From: Arcobacteraceae bacterium
GTDB taxonomy: Bacteria; Campylobacterota; Campylobacteria; Campylobacterales; Arcobacteraceae
DNA: 64,000 nt
Reading direction: 5' to 3'
Assembly (NCBI GenBank): GCA_021107755.1
Contig: JAIOSF010000012.1
Coordinates: 24,567-88,566 of the forward strand
Position 1 is the stretch's first letter; the number at the start of each line of letters is the position of its first letter. Positions 25,878 to 34,683 of this stretch are shown here, piece after piece. Made by a program: the position numbers and the translations under genes. The notes below the pieces were generated by a model. The model was given only the letters and a program-made list of their open reading frames with translations, ran no database searches and had not been told where the DNA came from.

Positions 25878-26855
25878 ATGAATTTAAAACAATATAAACA
25901 ACAACTCATCGACCTAGTAATTGATTTAAAAAAATATGATGCTAATAAAGCAGATGAGGACTATCAAGAGTTAAAAAAACTCTTTGATATAGTCTATGAA
26001 AGTGGTGTTTTAAATATAACACATCTTGAGAAAGATATACAAGATGAATATAAATTAGAACTTTTTACTTTTCTCTCTAGTATCTCTGGTACTTTATCAT
26101 TTTTAACCATACAAATATTAGCTGCATATAATATCATGGCAAAAAATCATTATCATAAAAGAGAATATTACTTCAAAAAAAAATGTGGAATTGCTATTAA
26201 TCATCTTCGAGCACCCGTAACAGTAATAAGTTCGGAAAAAGTAGAAGGTGGATACAAACTCAATGGTACTTTAACATGGGCTAGTGGATATAAAATATTT
26301 GATACACTTCTTATAGGTTTTCATAATGATGGTTTTGAGTATGAAGCTATGACTAAATTTGAACCTCAAGAAGGATTTAATATACAAGAAGCTGACACTA
26401 CTTTTGTAGCATATGCTCTTAATACTGTCAATATTGAGCTAAAAGATTTTTTTGTAAAAGAGGAAGATGTTATCTCATCAAACAATATAGGTAACTACAC
26501 AAAAGTAAAATCAGCTTCAAAAACTGTTCACTTTTGCCTTTATGGATTAGCTGTATCTGCTATTTTACAATCAAAGAACAATCACTTTATAGCCAAAGCT
26601 ACTTATGACCTTGAAGCAATAAAAAATAAAATAATCACCTCTTGCGATACTTATGAACTTGATCTTTTAAGAGTTGAATTATTTAATTTAGTACAAGCTA
26701 TAGTTACTACAGCAATGACTTTAATAGGTGGAAAATCTGTTCTAGCTTCACAAAACCTCCAAAGAGTTTATAGAGAACTTATAATGTTTAATTCAAATGG
26801 TTTAAATGATACATTAAAAGATATATTTAAAACTAAATTTATAAATCGAAAATAG
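25878..26855 (+). CDS. Acyl-CoA dehydrogenase-like flavoprotein fold, short and divergent
   Basis: 325 residues. The middle segment (CGIAINHLRAPVTVISSEKVEGGYKLNGTLTWASGYKIFDTLLIGFH) matches the beta domain of acyl-CoA dehydrogenases, and a helical C-terminal half ends in AMTLIGGKSVLASQNLQRVYRELIMF, like the end of that superfamily. The N-terminal helical domain is shortened and the family's catalytic Glu is not evident. It may be a flavin-dependent monooxygenase-like or non-catalytic member. The adjacent FetB-like permease starts one base after its stop. Function unknown. Confidence 0.65.
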   Translation: MNLKQYKQQLIDLVIDLKKYDANKADEDYQELKKLFDIVYESGVLNITHLEKDIQDEYKLELFTFLSSISGTLSFLTIQILAAYNIMAKNHYHKREYYFKKKCGIAINHLRAPVTVISSEKVEGGYKLNGTLTWASGYKIFDTLLIGFHNDGFEYEAMTKFEPQEGFNIQEADTTFVAYALNTVNIELKDFFVKEEDVISSNNIGNYTKVKSASKTVHFCLYGLAVSAILQSKNNHFIAKATYDLEAIKNKIITSCDTYELDLLRVELFNLVQAIVTTAMTLIGGKSVLASQNLQRVYRELIMFNSNGLNDTLKDIFKTKFINRK

Positions 26856-26856
26856 T

Positions 26857-27549
26857 ATGTATCAAATATCATTTTTGGACCTATTATGGATAGCATTCCC
26901 TCTATTATTTGTATACTATATCTATCAAAAATGGAGTGATGATAAAGTTACTATCCCTTACGCACTTGGACGAATGTTTTTACAACTTATACTTATAGGA
27001 TATGTCCTTACATATATATTTGAAACTAAAAACTTTTTTATTATTATATTTATATTAACTATAATGCTTGTTGTTGCGAGTGTAATAAGCTTAAGACCTG
27101 TTGCAAAAAAAAACAACAAGCTCTATTTTATAAGTTTTTTGTCAATTTTTATAGGTGGTGTTATCACTTTGGCTTTTGTTATAGGTGGTGTGTTAAACCT
27201 TGAACTTTGGTATGAACCAAGATTTCTAATCCCACTAGCCGGGATGATATTTGCAAATTCGATGAATAGTGTTTCTATATCTGCTGAGAGGTTTAATGTA
27301 GAATATGGAAGAAGTTTTCAATATGAAAGTTCAAGAAATATTGCCTATAAAGCTGCACTCATACCAAATATAAATAGTCTTTTTGCAGTAGGACTAGTTT
27401 CAATTCCAGGGATGATGACAGGACAGATACTTTCAGGTGTTTCTCCAATTATTGCGGTAAAATATCAAATAATGGTTATGTGTATGATACTTATAAGTAG
27501 TGGTATATCTACTGCTATTTATCTTAAGTTATTACAACCCAAAAAGTAA
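26857..27549 (+). CDS. UPF0014 family permease (FetB-like)
   Basis: A 230-residue membrane protein with 6-7 hydrophobic helices and the UPF0014 pattern: YALGRMFLQLILIGYVLTYIF near 35, RPVAKKNN, IPLAGMIFANSMNSVSISAERF near 130, AALIPNINSLFAVGLVSIPGMMTGQILSG near 170. FetB pairs with the ATPase FetA in iron export in E. coli. No ATPase gene is adjacent, so its partner must lie elsewhere or it works differently. The stop-to-start spacing suggests cotranscription with the preceding gene. Confidence 0.85.
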   Translation: MYQISFLDLLWIAFPLLFVYYIYQKWSDDKVTIPYALGRMFLQLILIGYVLTYIFETKNFFIIIFILTIMLVVASVISLRPVAKKNNKLYFISFLSIFIGGVITLAFVIGGVLNLELWYEPRFLIPLAGMIFANSMNSVSISAERFNVEYGRSFQYESSRNIAYKAALIPNINSLFAVGLVSIPGMMTGQILSGVSPIIAVKYQIMVMCMILISSGISTAIYLKLLQPKK

Positions 27550-27593
27550 TCTTGTGATGAAGATTGAATTTAAACTATACTATTGGAGCTATG

Positions 27594-29108
27594 ATGGCTA
27601 AAATGAATTTTGCAAAAAAAGAAAATAAAGAAACCTCAGTTGAAAAAAGTTTTTTCAAGATACTTATTGTTGACGATGAACAAGAGGTACATAATATCAC
27701 TAAAGCAGTTTTAAGAAATTTTACATTTGAAAATAAAAGCGTAGAGATATTAAGTGCTTTTAATGGACAAGAAGCGATTGAAGTATTAAAAGAGCATCCA
27801 AATATTGCTTTAATTTTACTTGATGTAGTTATGGAAACTGATGATGCTGGGCTTATTGTTGCAAAAAGAATAAGAGAAGAATTACATAATAAAAATGTTC
27901 GTATTGTTTTAAGAACAGGACAACCAGGATGTGCTCCTGAAAAAGAGGTGATTGATAATTATGATATCAATGATTATAAAGAAAAAACTGAACTTACCTC
28001 TATAAAGCTTTATACTACTATTGTTGCATCACTTCGTTCATACAGAGATTTAACTATTATTGAAAGAAATAAAAAGGGTTTACAAAAAATTATTTTAGCT
28101 TCTAAGTCTATTTTTCAACTAAGCTCTTTAGTTATATTTACGGAAGGTGTATTAGAACAACTTGTATCTATTTTAAATATAGGTGATAGTTTTATCCAAT
28201 CAAAAGCAAGTGATGCTTTTTTTGCCACATTAAAAAATCAAGATTTTGAGTTATTAGCAACTGCTGGTAAATTTAAAGATAGTGATAACTTCAATATTAT
28301 TACACCGAGATCACTTGAATATCTTAATAAAGCTTATGAAAATGAAAAAAGCTATTTTGAAGATGATATTTATGTGGGGTATTTTAAAGCACTTAATAAT
28401 AAAACTATCTTTTTGTATCTAGAAGGATGTAAAAACCTAGAAAAATGTGACAAAGATTTTCTTAATATTTTTTCTAATAACATATCTATTGCTTTTGAAA
28501 ATATATGTCTTAATGACGAAGTTATAGAAACACAAAAAGAGATAGTAGAAAGACTTGGTGGAGTGATAGAAAATAGATGTAGTTCAACTGCTGAACATGT
28601 TCATAGAGTAGCACAACTCTCTTATTTACTAGCTAAAGAGTATGGTCTTAGTGAAGATGAAGCATACAAACTAAAACTTGCAAGTCCAATGCATGATATT
28701 GGAAAAATTGGTATCCCAGATAAAGTTTTACTAAAACCAGAGCAACTGACCCCTGATGAATTTAAAATCATTCAAAAACATGTAGATATAGGTGAAGAGA
28801 TTTTAGCAAACACAAATAGAGAAATATTAAAAATAGCAGAAGTTGTAGTTGCTCAGCATCATGAAAAATATGATGGAACTGGATATCCTAGAGGTTTAAA
28901 AGGTGATCAAATACATATATATGGGAGAATAACAGCTATTGCCGATGTATTTGATGCACTTTCATATAAACGAGTCTATAAAGATGCTTGGGAATATGAA
29001 AAAATTTTAGAATATTTTAAACAACAAAGAGGGAAACAATTTGATCCAGAACTGATTGATATATTTTTTAATAATCTTGATAAAGTAAAAGAGATATATG
29101 AAATTTAA
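27594..29108 (+). CDS. Response regulator with DUF3369 and HD-GYP domain (c-di-GMP phosphodiesterase type)
   Basis: About 504 residues: a REC domain (FKILIVDDEQEVHNITKAVL, with the phospho-Asp in LILLDVVMETDDAG), a central DUF3369-like region, and a C-terminal HD-GYP domain with HDIGKIGIP and HHEKYDGTGYPRGLKGDQI intact. Such proteins hydrolyse c-di-GMP under control of phosphorylation. I use ATG 27594 because GGAG lies six bases upstream; TTG 27564 would extend it without a ribosome-binding site. It overlaps the downstream histidine kinase gene by 11 bases, so the two are very likely a cognate pair. Confidence 0.92.
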   Translation: MAKMNFAKKENKETSVEKSFFKILIVDDEQEVHNITKAVLRNFTFENKSVEILSAFNGQEAIEVLKEHPNIALILLDVVMETDDAGLIVAKRIREELHNKNVRIVLRTGQPGCAPEKEVIDNYDINDYKEKTELTSIKLYTTIVASLRSYRDLTIIERNKKGLQKIILASKSIFQLSSLVIFTEGVLEQLVSILNIGDSFIQSKASDAFFATLKNQDFELLATAGKFKDSDNFNIITPRSLEYLNKAYENEKSYFEDDIYVGYFKALNNKTIFLYLEGCKNLEKCDKDFLNIFSNNISIAFENICLNDEVIETQKEIVERLGGVIENRCSSTAEHVHRVAQLSYLLAKEYGLSEDEAYKLKLASPMHDIGKIGIPDKVLLKPEQLTPDEFKIIQKHVDIGEEILANTNREILKIAEVVVAQHHEKYDGTGYPRGLKGDQIHIYGRITAIADVFDALSYKRVYKDAWEYEKILEYFKQQRGKQFDPELIDIFFNNLDKVKEIYEI

Positions 29109-30936
29109 AAATATTATTACAAAACTTTACATTGCTCTAGGTTTTATTGTCAGTATATCACTAGCTATTGTAATGTTTTCAAACTATTCAAGTTCCATAC
29201 TTGAAAAAAACAATAAAAAAAGACATGAGATCAACAATGAAATTATATTTTTTGAATCAATGCTAGGTAAACATGAAAAGTATGTAAAAGAGATGTTACA
29301 TTCAATGATATTTCAAACAAAATTTACAAAAGAATTAAACCCAAAAAAATGTAATTTTGGACAGTGGTATTACAAAATGATAAACTCTGAAAAGTTTAAA
29401 GAACTTCCAAAAAATATACAAAAAGATATTTTAGGTATTGAACTTAGTCACACAATACTTCACCAAACAGGAAGAATCATAAAAGAGCAATATGTATCAT
29501 TAGATAGACATCTAAAAGACTCTCTTATGGAGATAAAAATAAAACATATAAAATTTCAATACTATTTAAAAAAACAAATTGAGAATAAACAGTTAATAAA
29601 TAGAGGTCTTAATAGTAAGACCTGTTCTTATGGTATATGGTGGGAATCATATCAACTTTCCAATGAATATCAAAACCAAACTACCCCGCAAATAAAAAAA
29701 TTATTTCAAAAAAATATGTTAGCACATAAAAATATGCACCAAACTATTAATAAAATTTATCAACTACAAAAAAAGAATCAATATACCAAAATAAATAAAA
29801 TATTTTACACAACTTACCAACAACAATTTACAAATATGGTAAATACTTTTGATGCAATTTTAGCTCAAATAGATAAGATAGAACAAAACAACAAATCTAT
29901 ACGAGATGATTTAACACTACTTATTCCTCCTTCTCTAAAAGTTTTAAAAGAGGGTCTAAAACCTTATCAAAACTATCTTCATAAACAAAGAGATGAAGCT
30001 ATTTTGGAAATTGAGCAAAATTCCGAGCTTCTTGATACTATCTCTATGGTATTGACCATTTTAAATATTATTATAATCATTATAGTTGGATACTGGATAC
30101 AATATCATTTAGTAGAGCAAATAAGATATTTAAAAGAGCGATATAAAGAGCTACAAGAAACACAAACCCAGCTTGTAGAATCAGAGAAAATGGCTTCTTT
30201 AGGGGGAATGGTTGCTGGTGTTGCCCATGAGATTAATACTCCTGTTGGTGTAGCACTTACAGCTATTACACATCTTGAAGATGAGACAAAAGCACTCAAA
30301 AAAAATTATGATGCTGATAATATGAGTCAAGAAGACTTTGAAGAGTATTTAAAACATAGTATGGAACTTAATAAATCTATTAATATCAATTTAAATAAAG
30401 CAGCATCTCTTGTAAGAAGTTTCAAACAAGTTGCAGTTGACCAAACAAGTGAACATGATAGAACTTTTAATTTAGCACAATATATAAATGAAATTTTACA
30501 ATCATTACATAGTCAACTTAAAAGAACTTATATTACTATAGAACTCAATCTAAATGACAAATTAGAAATTTATTCAAATCCTGGAGCTATTTCCCAAATT
30601 TTAAGTAATTTTATTATGAATTCTATGATTCATGGTATTGGGGGGAAACCAGAAGGTATTATAAAAATTGAAACCATACAAGAAGATGATTATTTTATTC
30701 TCACTTATAGTGATAATGGTAAAGGGATGGATAAAGAAACTCAAGAAAAAGTATACGAACCATTTTTTACAACAAATAGAGAAAATGGAGGAAGTGGCTT
30801 AGGGATGAATATCATATTTAATCTTGTAACACAAAAACTTCATGGTACAATAGACTTAGAAACAAGTCCAAATAATGGTGTTCTGTTTACAATTAAAGCA
30901 CCACTACATTATAAAGAAATAACAAATAAGGTTTAA
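29098..30936 (+). CDS. Membrane histidine kinase with two tandem CZB (zinc-binding) domains
   Basis: 612 residues. A membrane helix (about 9-28) is followed by two copies of the chemoreceptor zinc-binding (CZB) pattern: His59-Cys85-His118-His122 with CNFGQWY, and His150-Cys176-His210-His214 with CSYGIWW, at nearly identical spacings. A second helix (about 310-335) puts both in the periplasm. A coiled linker, the dimerisation/phospho-acceptor helix (MVAGVAHEINTPVGV, His near 377) and an ATPase domain (NGKGMDKE, GGSGLGMNI) complete it. Overlap with the HD-GYP regulator gene makes a two-component system linking periplasmic zinc, redox or a Zn ligand to c-di-GMP turnover (inferred). Confidence 0.9.
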   Translation: MKFKNIITKLYIALGFIVSISLAIVMFSNYSSSILEKNNKKRHEINNEIIFFESMLGKHEKYVKEMLHSMIFQTKFTKELNPKKCNFGQWYYKMINSEKFKELPKNIQKDILGIELSHTILHQTGRIIKEQYVSLDRHLKDSLMEIKIKHIKFQYYLKKQIENKQLINRGLNSKTCSYGIWWESYQLSNEYQNQTTPQIKKLFQKNMLAHKNMHQTINKIYQLQKKNQYTKINKIFYTTYQQQFTNMVNTFDAILAQIDKIEQNNKSIRDDLTLLIPPSLKVLKEGLKPYQNYLHKQRDEAILEIEQNSELLDTISMVLTILNIIIIIIVGYWIQYHLVEQIRYLKERYKELQETQTQLVESEKMASLGGMVAGVAHEINTPVGVALTAITHLEDETKALKKNYDADNMSQEDFEEYLKHSMELNKSININLNKAASLVRSFKQVAVDQTSEHDRTFNLAQYINEILQSLHSQLKRTYITIELNLNDKLEIYSNPGAISQILSNFIMNSMIHGIGGKPEGIIKIETIQEDDYFILTYSDNGKGMDKETQEKVYEPFFTTNRENGGSGLGMNIIFNLVTQKLHGTIDLETSPNNGVLFTIKAPLHYKEITNKV

Positions 30937-30940
30937 TAAT

Positions 30941-31594
30941 ATGTCAGATTTAGAAAAAGAATTTTTAGATAATAAAAATAGAGAAAAAGATATCTGGAGA
31001 ATGTTTAAAATTTTAAGTGATTTTACAGACGCCAATGAAGACTTATGTAGCTTACCACAAGCAATATCTATATTTGGAAGTGCAAGAACTGATAAAAATC
31101 ACAAACATTATCAAGATGCCTACAAGATATCAAAGCGATTATCAAAAGAAGGATATGCAATCATCACTGGTGGTGGTGGAGGTATTATGGAAGCTGGAAA
31201 TAAAGGTGCAAAAATATCAGTAGGACTTAATATAAAACTTCCTGCTGAACAAAAAATAAATAAATTTGTAAAACTATCTTTACAATTTCGTTACTTTTTC
31301 ACAAGAAAAGTTACTTTTTTAAAATACTCTGTAGGATTTGTAGTAATGCCTGGTGGCTTTGGAACTTTAGATGAACTTTCAGAAGCTTTATGTTTAGTAC
31401 AAACAAAAAGGATGGGAGCTTTCCCTATTGTATTATTTGGAAAAGATTTTTTTAAACCACTAGAAGCTTTTTTTCAAACAATGTTAGAACACAACTATAT
31501 TAGTAAAAAAGATTTATCACTTTATCTCATTACAGATGATATTGATGAAGCAGTTGAATATATCAAAAAAAACTCTATAACAAATGGACATTAA
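30941..31594 (+). CDS. LOG-family Rossmann-fold protein (TIGR00730)
   Basis: 217 residues with the LOG family marks: ISIFGSARTD, YAIITGGGGGIMEAGNKGA and the catalytic PGGFGTLDELSEAL near 146. LOG proteins are phosphoribohydrolases acting on cytokinin riboside 5'-monophosphate or other nucleotides; the cellular role in bacteria is mostly unclear. It starts four bases after the kinase stop and its end touches the hypE start, so it may be cotranscribed with hypE. Confidence 0.9.
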   Translation: MSDLEKEFLDNKNREKDIWRMFKILSDFTDANEDLCSLPQAISIFGSARTDKNHKHYQDAYKISKRLSKEGYAIITGGGGGIMEAGNKGAKISVGLNIKLPAEQKINKFVKLSLQFRYFFTRKVTFLKYSVGFVVMPGGFGTLDELSEALCLVQTKRMGAFPIVLFGKDFFKPLEAFFQTMLEHNYISKKDLSLYLITDDIDEAVEYIKKNSITNGH

Positions 31595-31595
31595 A

Positions 31596-32585
31596 ATGGA
31601 AACAATCAAACTAGCCCACGGAAATGGTGGAGAAGAGAACAACAAACTTATAAGTGAAGTTTTTTATAAAGCTTTTGAAAATGAGATTTTAGCAAAAAGT
31701 GAAGATGCAGCAATTATAGAAGATGGTAAACTTGCATTTTCCACAGATAGTTTTACTGTAAGCCCCCTATTCTTTAATGGAGCAAACATAGGGAAACTTG
31801 CTATTTGTGGTACTTGTAATGACCTAGCAATGATGGGTGCAAAACCTAAATATCTTACTTGCAGTGTGATTATTGAAGAGGGATTTAGTGTTAAAGACCT
31901 TAAAACTATTGTAGCTTCTATGAAAGAGGAGTTAGAAAAAAATGGTGCAATAGTAGTCAGTGGTGATACAAAGGTTATGCCAAAAGGGACTATTGATAAA
32001 ATCATCATAAATACAACAGGAATTGGTGAAATAACAAAAGCAAATATTAGTTCAAACAATATAACAACAGAAGATATAATCCTTGTAAATAGAGATATAG
32101 GAGCCCATGGAGCTACTATTTTTACAGCTCGTGAGGGGATTGATATGAGTAGTAGTTTACAAAGTGACTGTGCTTCACTTTATCCAGTTGTAAAAGCTTT
32201 GATCGATGCCAATATAAATATCACAGCTTTAAGAGATGCCACACGAGGTGGAGTAAGTGCTGTACTTAATGAGTGGTCAAAACAATCAAACATATGTGTG
32301 GAGGTAGAGGAGGACACTATTCCTGTAAGCGATGAAGTAAATGGTGTATGTGAGATGTTAGGTTTTGAACCAACAGCTTTAGCAAATGAGGGGACATTTG
32401 TACTTGCTATAAATAAAGCAGATAAAGATAAAGCACTTGAAATCTTAAAAAAGTTCAATCAAAATGCTACTATTATAGGAAAAGTAACTTCTCAATATCC
32501 ACAAAAAGTTGTTCTTAATAGTGCCTATGGGACCTCTCGATTTTTAGATACCCCAACAGGTGAACTTCTTCCAAGAATTTGTTAA
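31596..32585 (+). CDS. hypE: Hydrogenase maturation protein HypE
   Basis: HypE dehydrates the thiocarbamate on its C-terminal Cys to thiocyanate, using ATP, to supply CN to the NiFe site. Seen here: KLAHGNGGEENN-like start, FSTDSFTVSPLFFNGANIGKLAICGTCNDLAMMGA, VVSGDTKVMPKG, RDATRGGVSAVLNEW, and the essential end PRIC. I prefer ATG 31596 (329 residues) because it gives the usual family start; an in-frame ATG at 31584 adds four residues and overlaps the LOG gene. It is 6.8 kb from hypD, an unusual split. Confidence 0.95.
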   Translation: METIKLAHGNGGEENNKLISEVFYKAFENEILAKSEDAAIIEDGKLAFSTDSFTVSPLFFNGANIGKLAICGTCNDLAMMGAKPKYLTCSVIIEEGFSVKDLKTIVASMKEELEKNGAIVVSGDTKVMPKGTIDKIIINTTGIGEITKANISSNNITTEDIILVNRDIGAHGATIFTAREGIDMSSSLQSDCASLYPVVKALIDANINITALRDATRGGVSAVLNEWSKQSNICVEVEEDTIPVSDEVNGVCEMLGFEPTALANEGTFVLAINKADKDKALEILKKFNQNATIIGKVTSQYPQKVVLNSAYGTSRFLDTPTGELLPRIC

Positions 32586-32642
32586 TTGTCCATTATAAAA
32601 TGTAGCTACTAAATCTGTTATTTTTTAGATACATAGATAATG

Positions 32643-34259
32643 CTATTTTCCAGATGCAAGTATCGCTTTATAAAGATAATGATTAATTCGAGAGATATGG
32701 ATACTTACACGATACAACCATCGTATAGCTTCGAGTCTATTTGAACCATCTGGAACATCTAAATCTCCACTTGCTATTTTATTTGCTATCTCTTCTCTAA
32801 AAGTTTGCTTTATTTGTTCAATTTTAATAGTTAACTCTTCACTATGTTTTACCACATCACTCCATCTATTTGTTTCTTGAACTGATATAGTCTCCAAAAT
32901 AATTATATCTAACTGTTTTACAACACTTTGTAATTGTTCTATATGCTTAGCACAAACTGCTCTATCCTCTTCTTCTTCACACCTTTCATGTAGTCTTTGC
33001 AGATGATCAATTATATGAATGATAGCTATTAAATAATTCCAATTTGGATCATCTTTATAATGAATATGAATTTTATCAGCAAACTTATGTGTTTCATCAA
33101 GTAGATTTTGTATTTGTTGGATATCCATACGAACATATTTTGAATTATCATTAAGTATTGCATTCATATGTCCTAAAATTACTTGATACTCTTTCATAAC
33201 ATTTTGCAATAGCATATTCAATGCTATTCGCGGTTCGTTAAGTAACTCTTCATCTAATTCATTAATTAAAACATCTCTTTTTTCTTTGATAACATGTTTA
33301 ATAAATTTTGCAAAGATATTTGTAAATGGTAAGATAATTAAAACACTAATAATATTAAATGAACTGTGAAATGCCACTAAAGCAATTTCACCATTTTCCC
33401 TAATTGCATCAGGTTGTATATATTCCCAAATTCCTATATAAGGGGTGATAAACATAAATGCAAATACTGCACTTAAAAGATTATATATTACATGAGAAAA
33501 ACCTGTTCTTCGTGCATTGATATTTCCACCAATTGTAGCCATTGCAGCTGTCACTGTTGTCCCCACATCCATACCAATAACCAAAGCGGCTGCTTGTTCA
33601 AAATTTACAGCACCTCCATACAAAAGTGTCAAAGTCACAGCAATACCAGCACTTGAAGCCTGTGTAATCATAGTAACAATTATTCCCATAGCTATAAGTA
33701 ACAATCGTCCTCGAATTGAATCACTTGGAAGTATTTCAGGAGTCAGAATATTTTCAAACCCCTTCACCGCATCTTGCATCGTATCTATACCAACAAAAAT
33801 AAGTCCAAAACCAGCAAGTGCAAAACCAACAGAAGCTAAATTGTTTTTTGCAAAAAGTTTTAAAACCGCTCCAAAAAAAATCAAAGGTAAAACAACTGTT
33901 CCCAGACTAAATTTAAAACCAAAAAGAGCAACAATCCAACCTGTAATTGTACTCCCAATATTTGCACCAAAAATAATACCAAGGGATTGAGAAAAGGTAA
34001 TAATACCAGCACCTACAAAACCTACTGCTGTTACGGTTGTAGCACTTGAAGACTGTAACATAGTAGTCATAAAAGCACCACTTACGGCACCGCTATAAGG
34101 ACTTTTTGTAAATCTCAACATTAAATTTCTTAGGCTATCTCCGGCAACAGATTGTAAACCTTTTGTCATAATTATAAGACCTACCAAAAATATACCAAGT
34201 CCTCCAAGTAAAGTAACAATAACAAGTATCTTGGAAAAATCTATCATAATTACACCCAT
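32643..34259 (-). CDS. Na/Pi cotransporter family protein with PhoU-like tail
   Basis: 538 residues. The first ~310 form the duplicated PF02690 Na+/phosphate cotransporter repeats (GAFMTTMLQSSSATTVTAVGFVGAG and MITQASSAGIAVTLTLLYGG, the QSSSA/QASSA inverted pair). The C-terminal ~200 residues are helical, acidic and PhoU-like (LNMLLQNVMKEYQVILGHMNAIL). YjbB/NptA-type proteins move phosphate, often outward. It stands alone, convergent with hypE. The ATG at 34259 has AGAAG upstream; ATG 34247 is an alternative. Confidence 0.88.
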   Translation of the reverse strand: MGVIMIDFSKILVIVTLLGGLGIFLVGLIIMTKGLQSVAGDSLRNLMLRFTKSPYSGAVSGAFMTTMLQSSSATTVTAVGFVGAGIITFSQSLGIIFGANIGSTITGWIVALFGFKFSLGTVVLPLIFFGAVLKLFAKNNLASVGFALAGFGLIFVGIDTMQDAVKGFENILTPEILPSDSIRGRLLLIAMGIIVTMITQASSAGIAVTLTLLYGGAVNFEQAAALVIGMDVGTTVTAAMATIGGNINARRTGFSHVIYNLLSAVFAFMFITPYIGIWEYIQPDAIRENGEIALVAFHSSFNIISVLIILPFTNIFAKFIKHVIKEKRDVLINELDEELLNEPRIALNMLLQNVMKEYQVILGHMNAILNDNSKYVRMDIQQIQNLLDETHKFADKIHIHYKDDPNWNYLIAIIHIIDHLQRLHERCEEEEDRAVCAKHIEQLQSVVKQLDIIILETISVQETNRWSDVVKHSEELTIKIEQIKQTFREEIANKIASGDLDVPDGSNRLEAIRWLYRVSIHISRINHYLYKAILASGK

Positions 34260-34338
34260 ATTTTTCTTCTAGTTTACATATTTTTTTATTAATTATCGAT
34301 ATAATAAAACCCTAAATTATACAAAAAAGGATAACTAT

Positions 34339-34680
34339 ATGCATGAATATAGTATTGTACAATCATTAATTGATAGTTGCGAAGAAAATGCAAAAGCAAA
34401 TGATGCTACAAAAGTTACAAAAGTAATTGTCAAAATAGGTGTTATGAGTGGAGTCGAACCTGACCTACTTCAAACAGCTTTTGATACTTTTAAAGAAGAA
34501 ACAATTTGTCATAATGCTCAATTTGTTATCAATATACAAAAAGTAAAAATACTTTGTAATGAGTGTCAAACAACTAGTGAATTAGAAAAAAATGAGTATT
34601 GTTGTCCTAAGTGTGAAAGTACCCAACTAGATATTTTGGATGGGGAAGAGATGTATCTTATGCAACTAGAGTTAGAATAA
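34339..34680 (+). CDS. hypA: Hydrogenase nickel metallochaperone HypA
   Basis: 113 residues. MHEYSIVQSLIDSCEENA holds the N-terminal Ni-binding Met-His-Glu; VIVKIGVMSGVEPDLLQTAF follows; the structural zinc site is CNECQTTSELEKNEYCCPKC (two CxxC). HypA works with HypB in Ni insertion. It is the last hyp gene and sits apart from hypE, which is on the other side of the minus-strand phosphate transporter gene. AAAAGGATAACT precedes the ATG. Confidence 0.96.
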   Translation: MHEYSIVQSLIDSCEENAKANDATKVTKVIVKIGVMSGVEPDLLQTAFDTFKEETICHNAQFVINIQKVKILCNECQTTSELEKNEYCCPKCESTQLDILDGEEMYLMQLELE

Positions 34681-34683
34681 CCT

